Source: Chitinibacter sp046530675 (GTDB lineage Bacteria > Pseudomonadota > Gammaproteobacteria > Burkholderiales > Chitinibacteraceae). Taken from it: a stretch of 64,000 bases of DNA. The position numbers were made by a program, and so were the translations under genes. The notes beneath the pieces were generated by a model. It worked only from the letters and a program-made list of their open reading frames with translations, ran no database searches and was not told where the DNA came from. The stretch is taken from the NCBI RefSeq assembly GCF_046530675.1, contig NZ_CP172558.1:2542001-2606000 (forward strand), read 5' to 3'. Below, piece by piece: positions 42,085 through 50,317 of the stretch (within the stretch, counting starts at the first letter, position 1; the number at the start of each line of letters is the position of its first letter).

Positions 42085-43179
42085 TCACTGCAGTGTCTGT
42101 TCAATTGCCGCGCCCAGATTGTGCGCAGTAATAAACAACGGCAAGCCATCGGTATCGAGCACCGGCTGCACATTGGCAATCATTTTGACCGAATCGACGC
42201 GGCATTCGCGCATCAGCTCGGCGACGTATTGCTCGATATACGCGACCTGATCGTTCGCCGCCAGCGGCCAGACATAACCTTCCCAGCGCTCGGCGTCTTC
42301 CTGCGAGCTGAAGGTAATGCGGATTTCGGCGTTTTCATGCGCAGCCACTGTCACGACTGGCGTGCGGCCTTTGGTGCGGATGCTGCGCAGCGCATTGCTC
42401 GTCATCACTTGCAAGCGCGTTTCGAGTTGTGTCACGCGGCCTGCATCTTGCGCAGCCAGCCAGCTCATTGGCGGGCGTGGGATCGGAAATAGCGTCACGC
42501 CATTGGTTTTGAGCGTGTCGCTGATCAGTTGCGCCAGCGGCATGCCCCAGGCGCCTACTGCGCCGCCCAGTTTGATCGCAGGCGCAGCGTCTTGAGGTTG
42601 AATTGCGACGCCAACCAGATAACGCAGCGCGACGACTTCGTCCTTGATCGCAATCGGCGCACCGGCTGAATCAATCGGGAAACGCGCTGATTCGGTAATC
42701 GTTTCGCGCCATTCGGCGATTTGCGCCGGGTTGATCGCGGCGAGCAAATCAGCCGCCAGCAGTGCGCCAGAGAGAAATACGTCCGCATCCGCAGCGACGA
42801 CACCGTGTTCACGCAGAATCGCCAGCGCCGCAGCGCCGTCGATTTCGCTTGGCAACGTCGTTTCGCCTTTAAATCCGGCAACAATCACCAGCGGGATTGC
42901 GAAAGGAATCGCGTATTGGGCGGAGGTCGATTGCTCGACTTCATCGCGGATGGTTTGCCACAACTCGAACCACGCTTCCTGCGATGGCACTTGTGTAATC
43001 GCGCCATTCAAACCGTAATGGTCACGAGCGCCAAGCAATTCGGCTATCAGTTGGCGCAAACCTTGGCGTTTCACTGCCACTTGTGCAGCGTCGCGCTCGG
43101 TCATCAGCGACATCAGTTGGCGAATCACCGGGTTTTGCGGGTTGACACGAGGGTAGAGGCGAGGATCTGGCAGCGTCAT
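42085..43179 (-). CDS. Conserved-looking protein of unknown function
   Basis: 364 aa from the ATG at 43179. I do not recognise the family. It is soluble, without signal peptide or membrane helix, rich in Ala and Leu. Segments that look conserved are MTLPDPRLYPRVNPQNPVIR at the start and GAVGAWGMPLAQLISDTLK in the middle. Codon use is like its neighbours, so it is probably native. A REP-like intergenic region separates it from the downstream ferredoxin gene. Confidence 0.7.
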   Translation of the reverse strand: MTLPDPRLYPRVNPQNPVIRQLMSLMTERDAAQVAVKRQGLRQLIAELLGARDHYGLNGAITQVPSQEAWFELWQTIRDEVEQSTSAQYAIPFAIPLVIVAGFKGETTLPSEIDGAAALAILREHGVVAADADVFLSGALLAADLLAAINPAQIAEWRETITESARFPIDSAGAPIAIKDEVVALRYLVGVAIQPQDAAPAIKLGGAVGAWGMPLAQLISDTLKTNGVTLFPIPRPPMSWLAAQDAGRVTQLETRLQVMTSNALRSIRTKGRTPVVTVAAHENAEIRITFSSQEDAERWEGYVWPLAANDQVAYIEQYVAELMRECRVDSVKMIANVQPVLDTDGLPLFITAHNLGAAIEQTLQ

Positions 43180-43320
43180 GGCAATGCTTTTTAAGTGCAA
43201 TAATCAAGGCCGCGATTATACCCGCGAGCGGGTGCGATTGTCGCTGCTGCTGATGTTTGGTGCCTGGCATGGTTTAATGCTGGCCAAGTGCACTGACGAT
43301 AATGGATGCGAGTATTCAAA

Positions 43321-43788
43321 ATGAGCCAATACAGCCTGATTAATCAGACCTTGATCGAAGAGTTATTGGTGGAGGCAGCCGACAATCCGCGCCTGCGCAA
43401 GAACCGCAATTTTCATGCAAACGATCAATCGGCGTGTCATCGGCTGGCCAATGCCTTGCAGCCGGGGACGTATGTGCAGCCGCATCGGCATCTGGACGAC
43501 CATAAAGCCGAAAGCATGGTGATGCTTAGCGGCGAGCTGGGTGTTTTATTGTTTGACGACGCGGGCCAGGTCGTTGCTACGCATCGCTTGCAAGCGGGTG
43601 GCGAGGTGCTTGGTATCAATATCGAAGCACGCACTTATCACGCGGTTGTCGCTTTAAGCCCTTGCGTGTTTTTTGAAAGCAAGGCCGGGCCGTATATTCC
43701 GGTGGCGCCCGAAGAGTTGGCAAGCTGGGCTCCGGCGGCGGGCGATGCTGCGGATTATCTAATATGGATGACTTCGTTTTTTGATTGA
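43321..43788 (+). CDS. WbuC-family cupin metalloprotein
   Basis: 155 aa from the ATG at 43321. A single cupin barrel with metal-ligand motif QPHRHLDDHKAE and a second motif around TYHAVVALSPC. In WbuC the fold is found near O-antigen genes, but orphan copies are widespread and their reaction is not established to my knowledge. It stands alone here, followed by a GGGTATA-type repeat. Confidence 0.8.
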   Translation: MSQYSLINQTLIEELLVEAADNPRLRKNRNFHANDQSACHRLANALQPGTYVQPHRHLDDHKAESMVMLSGELGVLLFDDAGQVVATHRLQAGGEVLGINIEARTYHAVVALSPCVFFESKAGPYIPVAPEELASWAPAAGDAADYLIWMTSFFD

Positions 43789-43789
43789 C

Positions 43790-43838
43790 GGGTATATTGC
43801 TGCGGGCTTTATTGATATTGACTTGTGGGTATATACCC
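43790..43838. repeat. GGGTATA-family inverted repeat between wbuC-like gene and acyP
   Basis: GGGTATAT at 43790-43797 and ATATACCC at 43831-43838; the distal end is itself a perfect 12-bp palindrome GGGTATATACCC (43827-43838). The left arm begins directly after the wbuC-like stop and the right arm ends on the acyP stop codon. Confidence 0.6.
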
Positions 43839-44119
43839 TAGATTGTCATCATTTCATGAAAACCGTTATAACCCTTGAACTCGACTTTTTGCTTGCTCAC
43901 CGTATCGACGTGCGCGCCATCGGGGCCGGTTTCCAGCCAGTGCGCCAGCTCGGCCAAATCGGCTGAGTCGCCTTCGGCCCAGATTTCAACGCGGCCATCA
44001 AGGCGGTTGCGCACATAGCCCGCCAAATGGAGTTCTTCCGCAAGCTGACAAGTCGCCCAGCGAAAGCCCACGCCTTGCACAACGCCCGAGATAAAAAAAT
44101 GATTTGCCAGGGCAGCCAT
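43838..44119 (-). CDS. acyP: Acylphosphatase
   Basis: 93 aa from the ATG at 44119, preceded by GGAGG with 6-nt spacing. It hydrolyses acyl phosphates. The signature GVVQGVGFR with Arg20 and the catalytic Asn38 in YVRNRLDG are intact. It lies downstream of metG but is separated by metG's terminator. Confidence 0.93.
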   Translation of the reverse strand: MAALANHFFISGVVQGVGFRWATCQLAEELHLAGYVRNRLDGRVEIWAEGDSADLAELAHWLETGPDGAHVDTVSKQKVEFKGYNGFHEMMTI

Positions 44120-44174
44120 GCTGGGCCTCCTTGTCGATAGTGGAAGTGCCTGTCGTGTAGGCAATATAGGCAAT

Positions 44175-44207
44175 AAAAAACGGCAGGGATAAGTCTGCCG
44201 TTTTTTT
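44175..44207. terminator. Intrinsic terminator for metG (minus strand)
   Basis: CGGCAG (44181-44186) and CTGCCG (44195-44200) extended by A and T runs form a stem with an 8-nt loop. On the minus strand it ends the metG transcript before acyP. Confidence 0.82.
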
Positions 44208-44233
44208 GCTGAGCAATCCGCTCCAATCTACGC

Positions 44234-46336
44234 TTATTTCACGCGCATCCCCGGTTTTGCACCGTCGTGTGGCTCCAGAATATACAAGCCACCATCGCCA
44301 CCCGCCGCCAGCACCATGCCTTCGGACATGCCGAACTTCATTTTGCGCGGTGCCAAGTTAGCGACCATGACGGTATGCTTGCCGATCAAATCTTCCGGTT
44401 TGTACGCCGATTTAATACCGGCAAACACATTGCGAGTGCCGTCGCCCACGTCGAGCGTCAGCTGTAACAGTTTTTCCGCGCCTTCAACGTGTTGCGCGTT
44501 GGCGATGCGTGCGATGCGTAAATCGACTTTCATAAAGTCGTCGATGCTGCAGGTCTCGGCGATGGGTGCGATTTCGAACGCTGGCGCAGCCGCTTTGACC
44601 GTCGTAGCTGCTACGGCTTCAACCGGCGCGAGCGTTTGCTTGTTTTCTTCGACCATTGCTTCGATGTTTTTCGGATCGATCCGCACCATCAAATGGTTGT
44701 AGGCGTTGATCGTATGATCGAGCAGCAGGCTTTGCGCATCAGACCATTGCAGCGGTGCCACGTTGAGGAAGGATTCAACGTCGGTTGCCAACTTAGGTAA
44801 TACCGGCTTGAGGTAGATGGTGAGGAGGCGGAAGGCGTTGATCAGGATCGAGCACACGCGCTGTAAATCGGCGTCGCGGCCTTCCTGTTTGGCCATTTCC
44901 CACGGCTTGTTCTGATCGACAAACTGATTCACTTCGTCGGTCAGCGCCATGATTTCACGAATCGCACGGCTGTATTCACGCGCTTCATAGTGCGCAGCGA
45001 TGCCTTCCGCTGCGGCTTGCATTTTGCTCAGTAATTCAATACCCGAGACATTTCCAGAGAGGTCCGCCGCCAATTTACCTTCAAAGCGTTTGCTCACAAA
45101 ACCGGCTGCACGGCTGGCGATATTGATGTATTTACCGATCAGATCGGAATTAACGCGTGCGGTGAAGTCTTCGAGGTTCAGGTCAATGTCTTCAAAGGTA
45201 TTCGACAATTTAGCCGCGAAGTAATAACGCAGCCATTCCGGGTTCAGATGGTTTAGGTAGGATTCGGCAGTAATAAACGTGCCGCGTGATTTACTCATTT
45301 TCGCGCCGTCAACGGTTAAAAAGCCGTGCGTATTGATCGCCGTCGGCGTGCGGTAGCCCGCGTATTCAAGCATCGCTGGCCAGAACAGCGCGTGGAAATA
45401 CAAAATATCTTTACCGATAAAGTGGTACAGCTCGGTCGTCGAATCCTTGTTCCAGTATTCGTCAAAATCGAGACCCAGCTTGTCGCACAGATTTTTATGA
45501 CTGGCCATATAGCCGACCGGCGCGTCGAGCCAGACGTAGAAATATTTGCCCGGCGCGTCGGGGATTTCAAAGCCAAAGTAGGGCGCGTCGCGCGAAATAT
45601 CCCAGTCGCTCAAACCCGACTCAAACCATTCCTGCATTTTGTTGGCGGCTTCTTCTTGCAAACGAGATCGTTCTTTACCGTTTACAAGTGTTGATTCCGT
45701 AGTCCAGTTTTTCAAAAAATCTTCGCATTCGCCCAGCTTGAAGAAGTAATGCTCGGATTCACGCATTTCCGGCGTTGCGCCTGAAACAGCCGAATATGGG
45801 TTTTTCAGCTCGGTCGGGCTGTAGGTCGCGCCACAGACTTCACAATTGTCACCGTACTGGTCTTTGGCCGCGCATTTCGGGCACTCGCCTTTGACGAAAC
45901 GATCCGGCAGAAACATCGATTTAACCGGATCGTACAATTGATTAATCGTACGGCTGGCGATTTTGCCGTTGCTGCGCAACTGGCGGTAGATATGGCAAGC
46001 CAGCTCGCGGTTTTCTTCGCTATTGGTGCTGTAGTAATTGTCAAAGCCGACGTGAAAACCGGCGAAGTCGCGTGAATGCTCGCCGTGAACGCGTTCAATC
46101 AGTGCTTCGGGCGTAATGCCTTCTTTTTCGGCGCGCAGCATGATCGGCGTGCCGTGCGTGTCGTCGGCGCAGACGTAATGGCAGATGTGACCACGCAATT
46201 TCTGGAAACGCACCCAGATGTCGGTCTGGATGTATTCGACCAGATGGCCGATGTGGATCGCGCCGTTGGCATAGGGCAGGGCAGAAGTGACCAGAATTTT
46301 ACGAGGAGAACTTTTACAGGAATCTAGGTGAGCCAT
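44234..46336 (-). CDS. metG: Methionyl-tRNA synthetase
   Basis: 700 aa, the long form. It charges tRNA-Met with methionine. The class I HIGH-like motif HIGHL is near residue 22-26, the zinc knuckle has two CxxC pairs (CPKC and CEVC), KMSKS is in GAKMSKSRG, and a C-terminal EMAP/Trbp111-like tRNA-binding domain (about 595-700) allows dimerisation. Separate terminator downstream. Confidence 0.97.
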   Translation of the reverse strand: MAHLDSCKSSPRKILVTSALPYANGAIHIGHLVEYIQTDIWVRFQKLRGHICHYVCADDTHGTPIMLRAEKEGITPEALIERVHGEHSRDFAGFHVGFDNYYSTNSEENRELACHIYRQLRSNGKIASRTINQLYDPVKSMFLPDRFVKGECPKCAAKDQYGDNCEVCGATYSPTELKNPYSAVSGATPEMRESEHYFFKLGECEDFLKNWTTESTLVNGKERSRLQEEAANKMQEWFESGLSDWDISRDAPYFGFEIPDAPGKYFYVWLDAPVGYMASHKNLCDKLGLDFDEYWNKDSTTELYHFIGKDILYFHALFWPAMLEYAGYRTPTAINTHGFLTVDGAKMSKSRGTFITAESYLNHLNPEWLRYYFAAKLSNTFEDIDLNLEDFTARVNSDLIGKYINIASRAAGFVSKRFEGKLAADLSGNVSGIELLSKMQAAAEGIAAHYEAREYSRAIREIMALTDEVNQFVDQNKPWEMAKQEGRDADLQRVCSILINAFRLLTIYLKPVLPKLATDVESFLNVAPLQWSDAQSLLLDHTINAYNHLMVRIDPKNIEAMVEENKQTLAPVEAVAATTVKAAAPAFEIAPIAETCSIDDFMKVDLRIARIANAQHVEGAEKLLQLTLDVGDGTRNVFAGIKSAYKPEDLIGKHTVMVANLAPRKMKFGMSEGMVLAAGGDGGLYILEPHDGAKPGMRVK

Positions 46337-46479
46337 AACACGCCAAAATTGAGAAGCAATAATCCGCCGATTATAACCCAGAGTGACCGGCCGTCGGACA
46401 TGGATGATGTGCCGGATTTATTCATATCAATGCCAGGGTTTGCCAAGTCTTGAAATGCGACGCCTGGATTGACTGGCTC

Positions 46480-46493
46480 AGCTTGCAAGCTGC
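46480..46493. repeat. 14-bp perfect palindrome CAGCTTGCAAGCTG
   Basis: Located in the 253-bp gap between divergent metG and the Hpt gene, followed by CATTTTT. Could be an operator or a weak terminator. A TACAAT at about 46525 further right may belong to the Hpt gene promoter. Confidence 0.35.
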
Positions 46494-46589
46494 ATTTTTC
46501 AGACGCTGAGACAAGAAAGTTTTACAATGTATTAGCAAATGATCAAATGGACGATATCAATTAAATCGCCGGGTAATAAGGAGTAGTTA

Positions 46590-46949
46590 ATGGGGTCGGA
46601 TGGAGGAAATATTTTGCGGCAAGAATTGGCTGATATTGAAGCGATGCTGTTTGAAATTAATACCGCCGTCGGAATTGATATGCGTGCTGATCTGCTGGAG
46701 TCATACTTTCCGACTCAAGACGAGTGCTTGCTCGGGCTGAAGGAGGCGATTTTGGTGGTGGACGAAGTTCAGATCGCTGGTTTTTCGCACAAACTGAAAG
46801 GTGCTGCGGCGCAACTGGGTGCTAGAAAAATTTCCAGTATTTGTAAAGACATCGAACTGAAGGCCAGAAAAAATCAGCTCGACGGCATTGCAAAATTGCT
46901 GTCCGAACTGGAACAGTTATGTACAAGTGTGAAGGCTGGGCTGGTCTGA
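46590..46949 (+). CDS. Stand-alone Hpt (histidine phosphotransfer) protein
   Basis: 119 aa, essentially one Hpt domain. The phospho-accepting His67 is in FSHKLKGAAAQLGA. AAGGAG lies 6 nt before the ATG. No kinase or regulator is adjacent. It should relay phosphoryl groups between a hybrid kinase and a response regulator encoded elsewhere. Confidence 0.85.
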   Translation: MGSDGGNILRQELADIEAMLFEINTAVGIDMRADLLESYFPTQDECLLGLKEAILVVDEVQIAGFSHKLKGAAAQLGARKISSICKDIELKARKNQLDGIAKLLSELEQLCTSVKAGLV

Positions 46950-46993
46950 TCAGGCTACTCATGTAGCAATATTTTTTAAAAGAAGGTGTTGTT

Positions 46994-47626
46994 TTGCAAT
47001 TACCCGAATTTAATTCACTGTATCTGATCGGCACCGCATCGTTTACGATTTCCGGCTATCTGATCGGTGCCGAAAAACGTTTTGATGTATTAGGCATCGT
47101 CATTCTTGCACTTTTGACTGCGATTGGCGGCGGGATGATACGTGATGTGCTGGTGACACAAATTCCGCGGGTTTTTATCGATACCGGACCATTTTTGACG
47201 ATTTTCATCACTTTGGCACTGGCATGGCTGATCAAATTGCATCGGCGTCAGCGTGGTTTGTTGCGTAAATTATTTATCGTTGCCGATTCGATCGGGCTGG
47301 TTGCATTCAGTATTGCCGGAGCGCAGCTGGCGATGACGCTGGATCTGAATTTATTCGGCGTGTGCGTGCTGGCTTTTGTGACTGCAGTCGGCGGCGGCTT
47401 GGTGCGCGACATGATGGTGAACGATGTGCCATTTATTTTGCACGAAGATTTTTATGGCACGGTTGCCATTCTGGTCGCGATCTTGTTGTATTTTCTCCGC
47501 CAGCTGGGTCTGGATACGGCAGCCTGGACTTGGGTTTTGTTTGTTTTTGGTCTGATTTTGCGGTTGGTTGCCCACTGGCGCGATTTGAGTCTACCCAAGG
47601 TTGATGATGTTACCCCGCGAACCTGA
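46994..47626 (+). CDS. TRIC-type / UPF0126 cation channel-like membrane protein
   Basis: 210 aa from a TTG start at 46994 that has GAAGG 7 nt upstream; no ATG fits. About seven membrane helices in two repeats, each with the glycine-rich motif (TAIGGGMIRDV and TAVGGGLVRDM) of the prokaryotic TRIC/YadS-YicG family. Likely a potassium or other cation channel, or glycine-related as proposed for some members. Its 3' end overlaps the next gene by about 20 bp. Confidence 0.85.
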   Translation: MQLPEFNSLYLIGTASFTISGYLIGAEKRFDVLGIVILALLTAIGGGMIRDVLVTQIPRVFIDTGPFLTIFITLALAWLIKLHRRQRGLLRKLFIVADSIGLVAFSIAGAQLAMTLDLNLFGVCVLAFVTAVGGGLVRDMMVNDVPFILHEDFYGTVAILVAILLYFLRQLGLDTAAWTWVLFVFGLILRLVAHWRDLSLPKVDDVTPRT

Positions 47627-48218
47627 ACGGCAAATAGGCTGGCTGCTTGAACGGCTCGCTTTGGCCGATTATCCGTCGGCGGCCGACTCTCATGTCGTGG
47701 GGCTTCGTTCGGCGGCTGTTTTGATCGGTCTGGTATTGCGTCCGGATTTTGTTGCTGTGTTGCTGACCCGTCGAGCCGATCACTTGAAGGTACATGCCGG
47801 TCAGGTGAGTTTTCCTGGTGGCGCGATTGAAGAGCGCGATGCCGATGTGGTTGCTGCTGCATTACGCGAAACCCATGAAGAAGTCGGTATTCCGGCTGCA
47901 ATGATCAAACCGCTGGCGACCTTGGGTGAATATCACACCATTAGCGGCTATTGTGTGACGCCAGTGCTGGCACTCATCGATCCGGCTTATCCGCAAAACC
48001 CCGATCCGAATGAAGTCGCCGATGTATTCGAATTGCCGCTGCCTATCTTGCTCGATGCCAAGCGTTATGAAAAACGCTGGGTCGAGCGGAGCGGGGTTCG
48101 GGGTAAAACGCACTTCCTGAATTATGAGGGGCATACCGTCTGGGGTGCTACGGCGGGTATGTTGCTGCAGCTTGCTTCCGCACTGGGGTTGCAGGGTATA
48201 CCCATTGATAAAACTTGA
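47607..48218 (+). CDS. Nudix CoA pyrophosphatase (NudL-like)
   Basis: 203 aa from the ATG at 47607 (AAGG 6 nt upstream; another ATG at 47604). The family motif LLTRRADHLKVHAGQVSFPG precedes the Nudix box GGAIEERDADVVAAALRETH..EEVG. Such enzymes cleave CoA and acyl-CoA to phosphopantetheine and 3',5'-ADP. The 3' end contains a GGGTATACCC palindrome that encodes the final residues GIPIDKT. It overlaps the channel gene, so the two are co-transcribed. Confidence 0.87.
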   Translation: MLPREPERQIGWLLERLALADYPSAADSHVVGLRSAAVLIGLVLRPDFVAVLLTRRADHLKVHAGQVSFPGGAIEERDADVVAAALRETHEEVGIPAAMIKPLATLGEYHTISGYCVTPVLALIDPAYPQNPDPNEVADVFELPLPILLDAKRYEKRWVERSGVRGKTHFLNYEGHTVWGATAGMLLQLASALGLQGIPIDKT

Positions 48219-48307
48219 ATAACTGATTTGTTAGGCCCGTAATCGTCGTATTTCTACGTTTTATACACTTGCTTACTTGACGACTAGGGCGAAATGTCGC
48301 TGTGGCG

Positions 48308-48316
48308 TGGTACAAT
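48308..48316 (+). promoter_or_regulatory. Extended -10 promoter for typA
   Basis: TGGTACAAT fits an extended -10 (TG-N-TACAAT) 33 bp before the typA ATG. No properly spaced -35 is seen. Confidence 0.4.
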
Positions 48317-48348
48317 CCGCACCTTTCGCAAATCCCAATTCTGAGACC

Positions 48349-50166
48349 ATGACCCGCGCACTTCGTAACGTCGCCATTATCGCCCACGTTGACCACGGTA
48401 AAACCACCCTCGTTGACCAACTTTTACAACAAGCCGGTACTTTCCGCGCCAACCAGCAAGTCGCTGAGCGCGTAATGGACTCCAACGATCTTGAAAAAGA
48501 ACGTGGTATTACCATTCTGGCGAAAAACACGGCCATCGAATACAACGGCACGCACATCAATATCGTTGACACTCCGGGTCACGCGGACTTCGGTGGTGAA
48601 GTTGAGCGCGTATTGGGTATGGTTGACGGCGTATTGCTGCTGGTTGACGCGGTTGAAGGCCCGATGCCGCAAACGCGTTTCGTAACTAAAAAAGCGCTGG
48701 CGCTGGGTCTGAAACCGATTGTCGTGATCAACAAAATCGACCGTCCGGGCGCGCGTCCTGACTGGGTTCACGATCAAGTTTTTGATTTGTTCGACAAACT
48801 GGGCGCGACTGACGACCAGCTCGACTTCCAGATGATTTACGCTTCTGGCTTGAACGGTTTTGCCAAACTGAATCTCGAAGAAGAATCGGACAATATGCGT
48901 CCATTGCTCGACCTGTTGGTGTCTGCTGTGCCAAGCCCACCGGGCGACGCGGATGCGCCATTGCAATTGCAAATCTCTGCGCTGGATTACTCTACTTTCA
49001 CGGGCCGTCTGGGCGTAGGTAAAGTGATTAACGGCCGTATCAAGCCAGGTCAGCAAGTTGTCGTAATGAACCACGACGAACAGGTTTCTGCTGGCCGTAT
49101 CAATCAGGTGTTGGGCTTTAAAGGTCTGGAGCGCATTCCGGTTGAACAGGCTGAAGCGGGCGACATTATTATTATTTCCGGTCTCGATGAAATCGGTATC
49201 GGCGTAACGATCTGTGATAAAGACGCACCAGTTGGCTTGCCAGTATTGGGCGTGGATGAGCCAACGCTGACGATGGACTTTATGGTGAACACCTCACCAC
49301 TCGCAGGTACTGAAGGTAAATTCGTGACTAGCCGCCAGATCCGTGACCGTCTGAATAAAGAATTGCTGGTGAACGTCGCTTTGCGCGTTGAAGACACCGA
49401 CGACACCGACGTGTTCCGCGTTTCAGGTCGTGGCGAATTGCACCTGACGATTCTGCTGGAAAACATGCGTCGTGAAGGTTTCGAGATGGCCGTGGCTAAA
49501 CCACGCGTTGTTTACAAAGACATCAACGGCGTGAAATGCGAACCGTATGAAAACCTGACTATCGATCTGGAAGACGAACACCAGGGTGGCGTGATGGAAG
49601 AAATCGGTCGTCGCCGCGGCGAATTGACCAATATGGTTTCTGACGGTCAAGGTCGTACTCGTCTGGAATACCATGTTCCTGCGCGTGGTCTGATCGGATT
49701 CCAAGGCGACTTCATGACGCTGACTCGCGGTACTGGCTTGATGAGCCACGTATTTGACGACTACGCACCAGCGAAAGCCGACATGCCAGGTCGTCATAAT
49801 GGTGTATTGATTTCTCAGGATAACGGTGAAGCAGTGGCTTATGCACTGTGGAAACTGGACGACCGTGGTCGTATGTTTGTCAGCCCGGGCGACAAACTGT
49901 ACGAAGGTATGGTGATCGGTATTCACAGCCGTGATAACGACCTGGTGGTTAACCCGATTAAAGGCAAGCAGCTGACTAACGTTCGTGCCTCAGGTACGGA
50001 TGAAGCGGTTCGTTTGACGCCGCCAGTAAAACTGACGCTGGAATCGGCGGTTGAATTTATTGCTGATGATGAGCTGGTAGAAATCACGCCAAAATCAGTG
50101 CGTATCCGCAAGCGTTTCCTGACCGAGAACGAGCGTAAACGTAACTACAAAGCGTCGTCCAACTAA
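48349..50166 (+). CDS. typA: Ribosome-associated GTPase TypA/BipA
   Basis: 605 aa from the ATG at 48349; an in-frame extension upstream is not typical. A translational GTPase related to EF-G that assists 50S assembly and stress adaptation. G1 AHVDHGKTT, switch II DTPGHADFGGEV and NKIDRPGA are intact, followed by domain II, EF-G-like III and V, and the BipA-specific C-terminal domain. It is followed by its own terminator. Confidence 0.97.
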   Translation: MTRALRNVAIIAHVDHGKTTLVDQLLQQAGTFRANQQVAERVMDSNDLEKERGITILAKNTAIEYNGTHINIVDTPGHADFGGEVERVLGMVDGVLLLVDAVEGPMPQTRFVTKKALALGLKPIVVINKIDRPGARPDWVHDQVFDLFDKLGATDDQLDFQMIYASGLNGFAKLNLEEESDNMRPLLDLLVSAVPSPPGDADAPLQLQISALDYSTFTGRLGVGKVINGRIKPGQQVVVMNHDEQVSAGRINQVLGFKGLERIPVEQAEAGDIIIISGLDEIGIGVTICDKDAPVGLPVLGVDEPTLTMDFMVNTSPLAGTEGKFVTSRQIRDRLNKELLVNVALRVEDTDDTDVFRVSGRGELHLTILLENMRREGFEMAVAKPRVVYKDINGVKCEPYENLTIDLEDEHQGGVMEEIGRRRGELTNMVSDGQGRTRLEYHVPARGLIGFQGDFMTLTRGTGLMSHVFDDYAPAKADMPGRHNGVLISQDNGEAVAYALWKLDDRGRMFVSPGDKLYEGMVIGIHSRDNDLVVNPIKGKQLTNVRASGTDEAVRLTPPVKLTLESAVEFIADDELVEITPKSVRIRKRFLTENERKRNYKASSN

Positions 50167-50184
50167 TCGTTGAGCGAGCTACAT

Positions 50185-50219
50185 GAAAAAAGCCAATCAC
50201 TCATGTGGTTGGCTTTTTT
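50185..50219 (+). terminator. Intrinsic terminator after typA
   Basis: AGCCAATCAC (50191-50200) pairs with GTGGTTGGCT (50205-50214) around TCAT, with A and T runs outside. Confidence 0.87.
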
Positions 50220-50251
50220 ATTGCCCATATAAATTAATACGGGTGATGGGT

Positions 50252-50302
50252 ATAAAAACAAGGGGTATGCTGCGCTTGATTTGCGTAGCTACACCCCTTG
50301 TA
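50252..50302 (-). terminator. Long hairpin serving bamC, of GGGTAT-repeat type
   Basis: ACAAGGGGTATGCTGCGC (50258-50275) pairs with the stretch 50283-50301 (GCGTAGCTACACCCCTTGT) with one bulge and one mismatch around a 7-nt loop. Read on the minus strand the stem ends in CCCCTTG followed by TTTTTAT, so it can act as the bamC terminator. The GGGGTAT arms tie it to the GGGTATA repeat family. Confidence 0.6.
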
Positions 50303-50317
50303 TTTATTTGGGTTTAA

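Noticed and set aside
46480..46493. CAGCTTGCAAGCTG as a terminator for metG or the Hpt gene
   Set aside because: It lies upstream of both divergent genes, so a terminator role makes no sense; kept only as a palindrome.
48277..48316. TTGACG (48277) with TACAAT (48311) as a typA promoter
   Set aside because: The 28-bp spacing is too long for sigma-70; only the extended -10 is kept.
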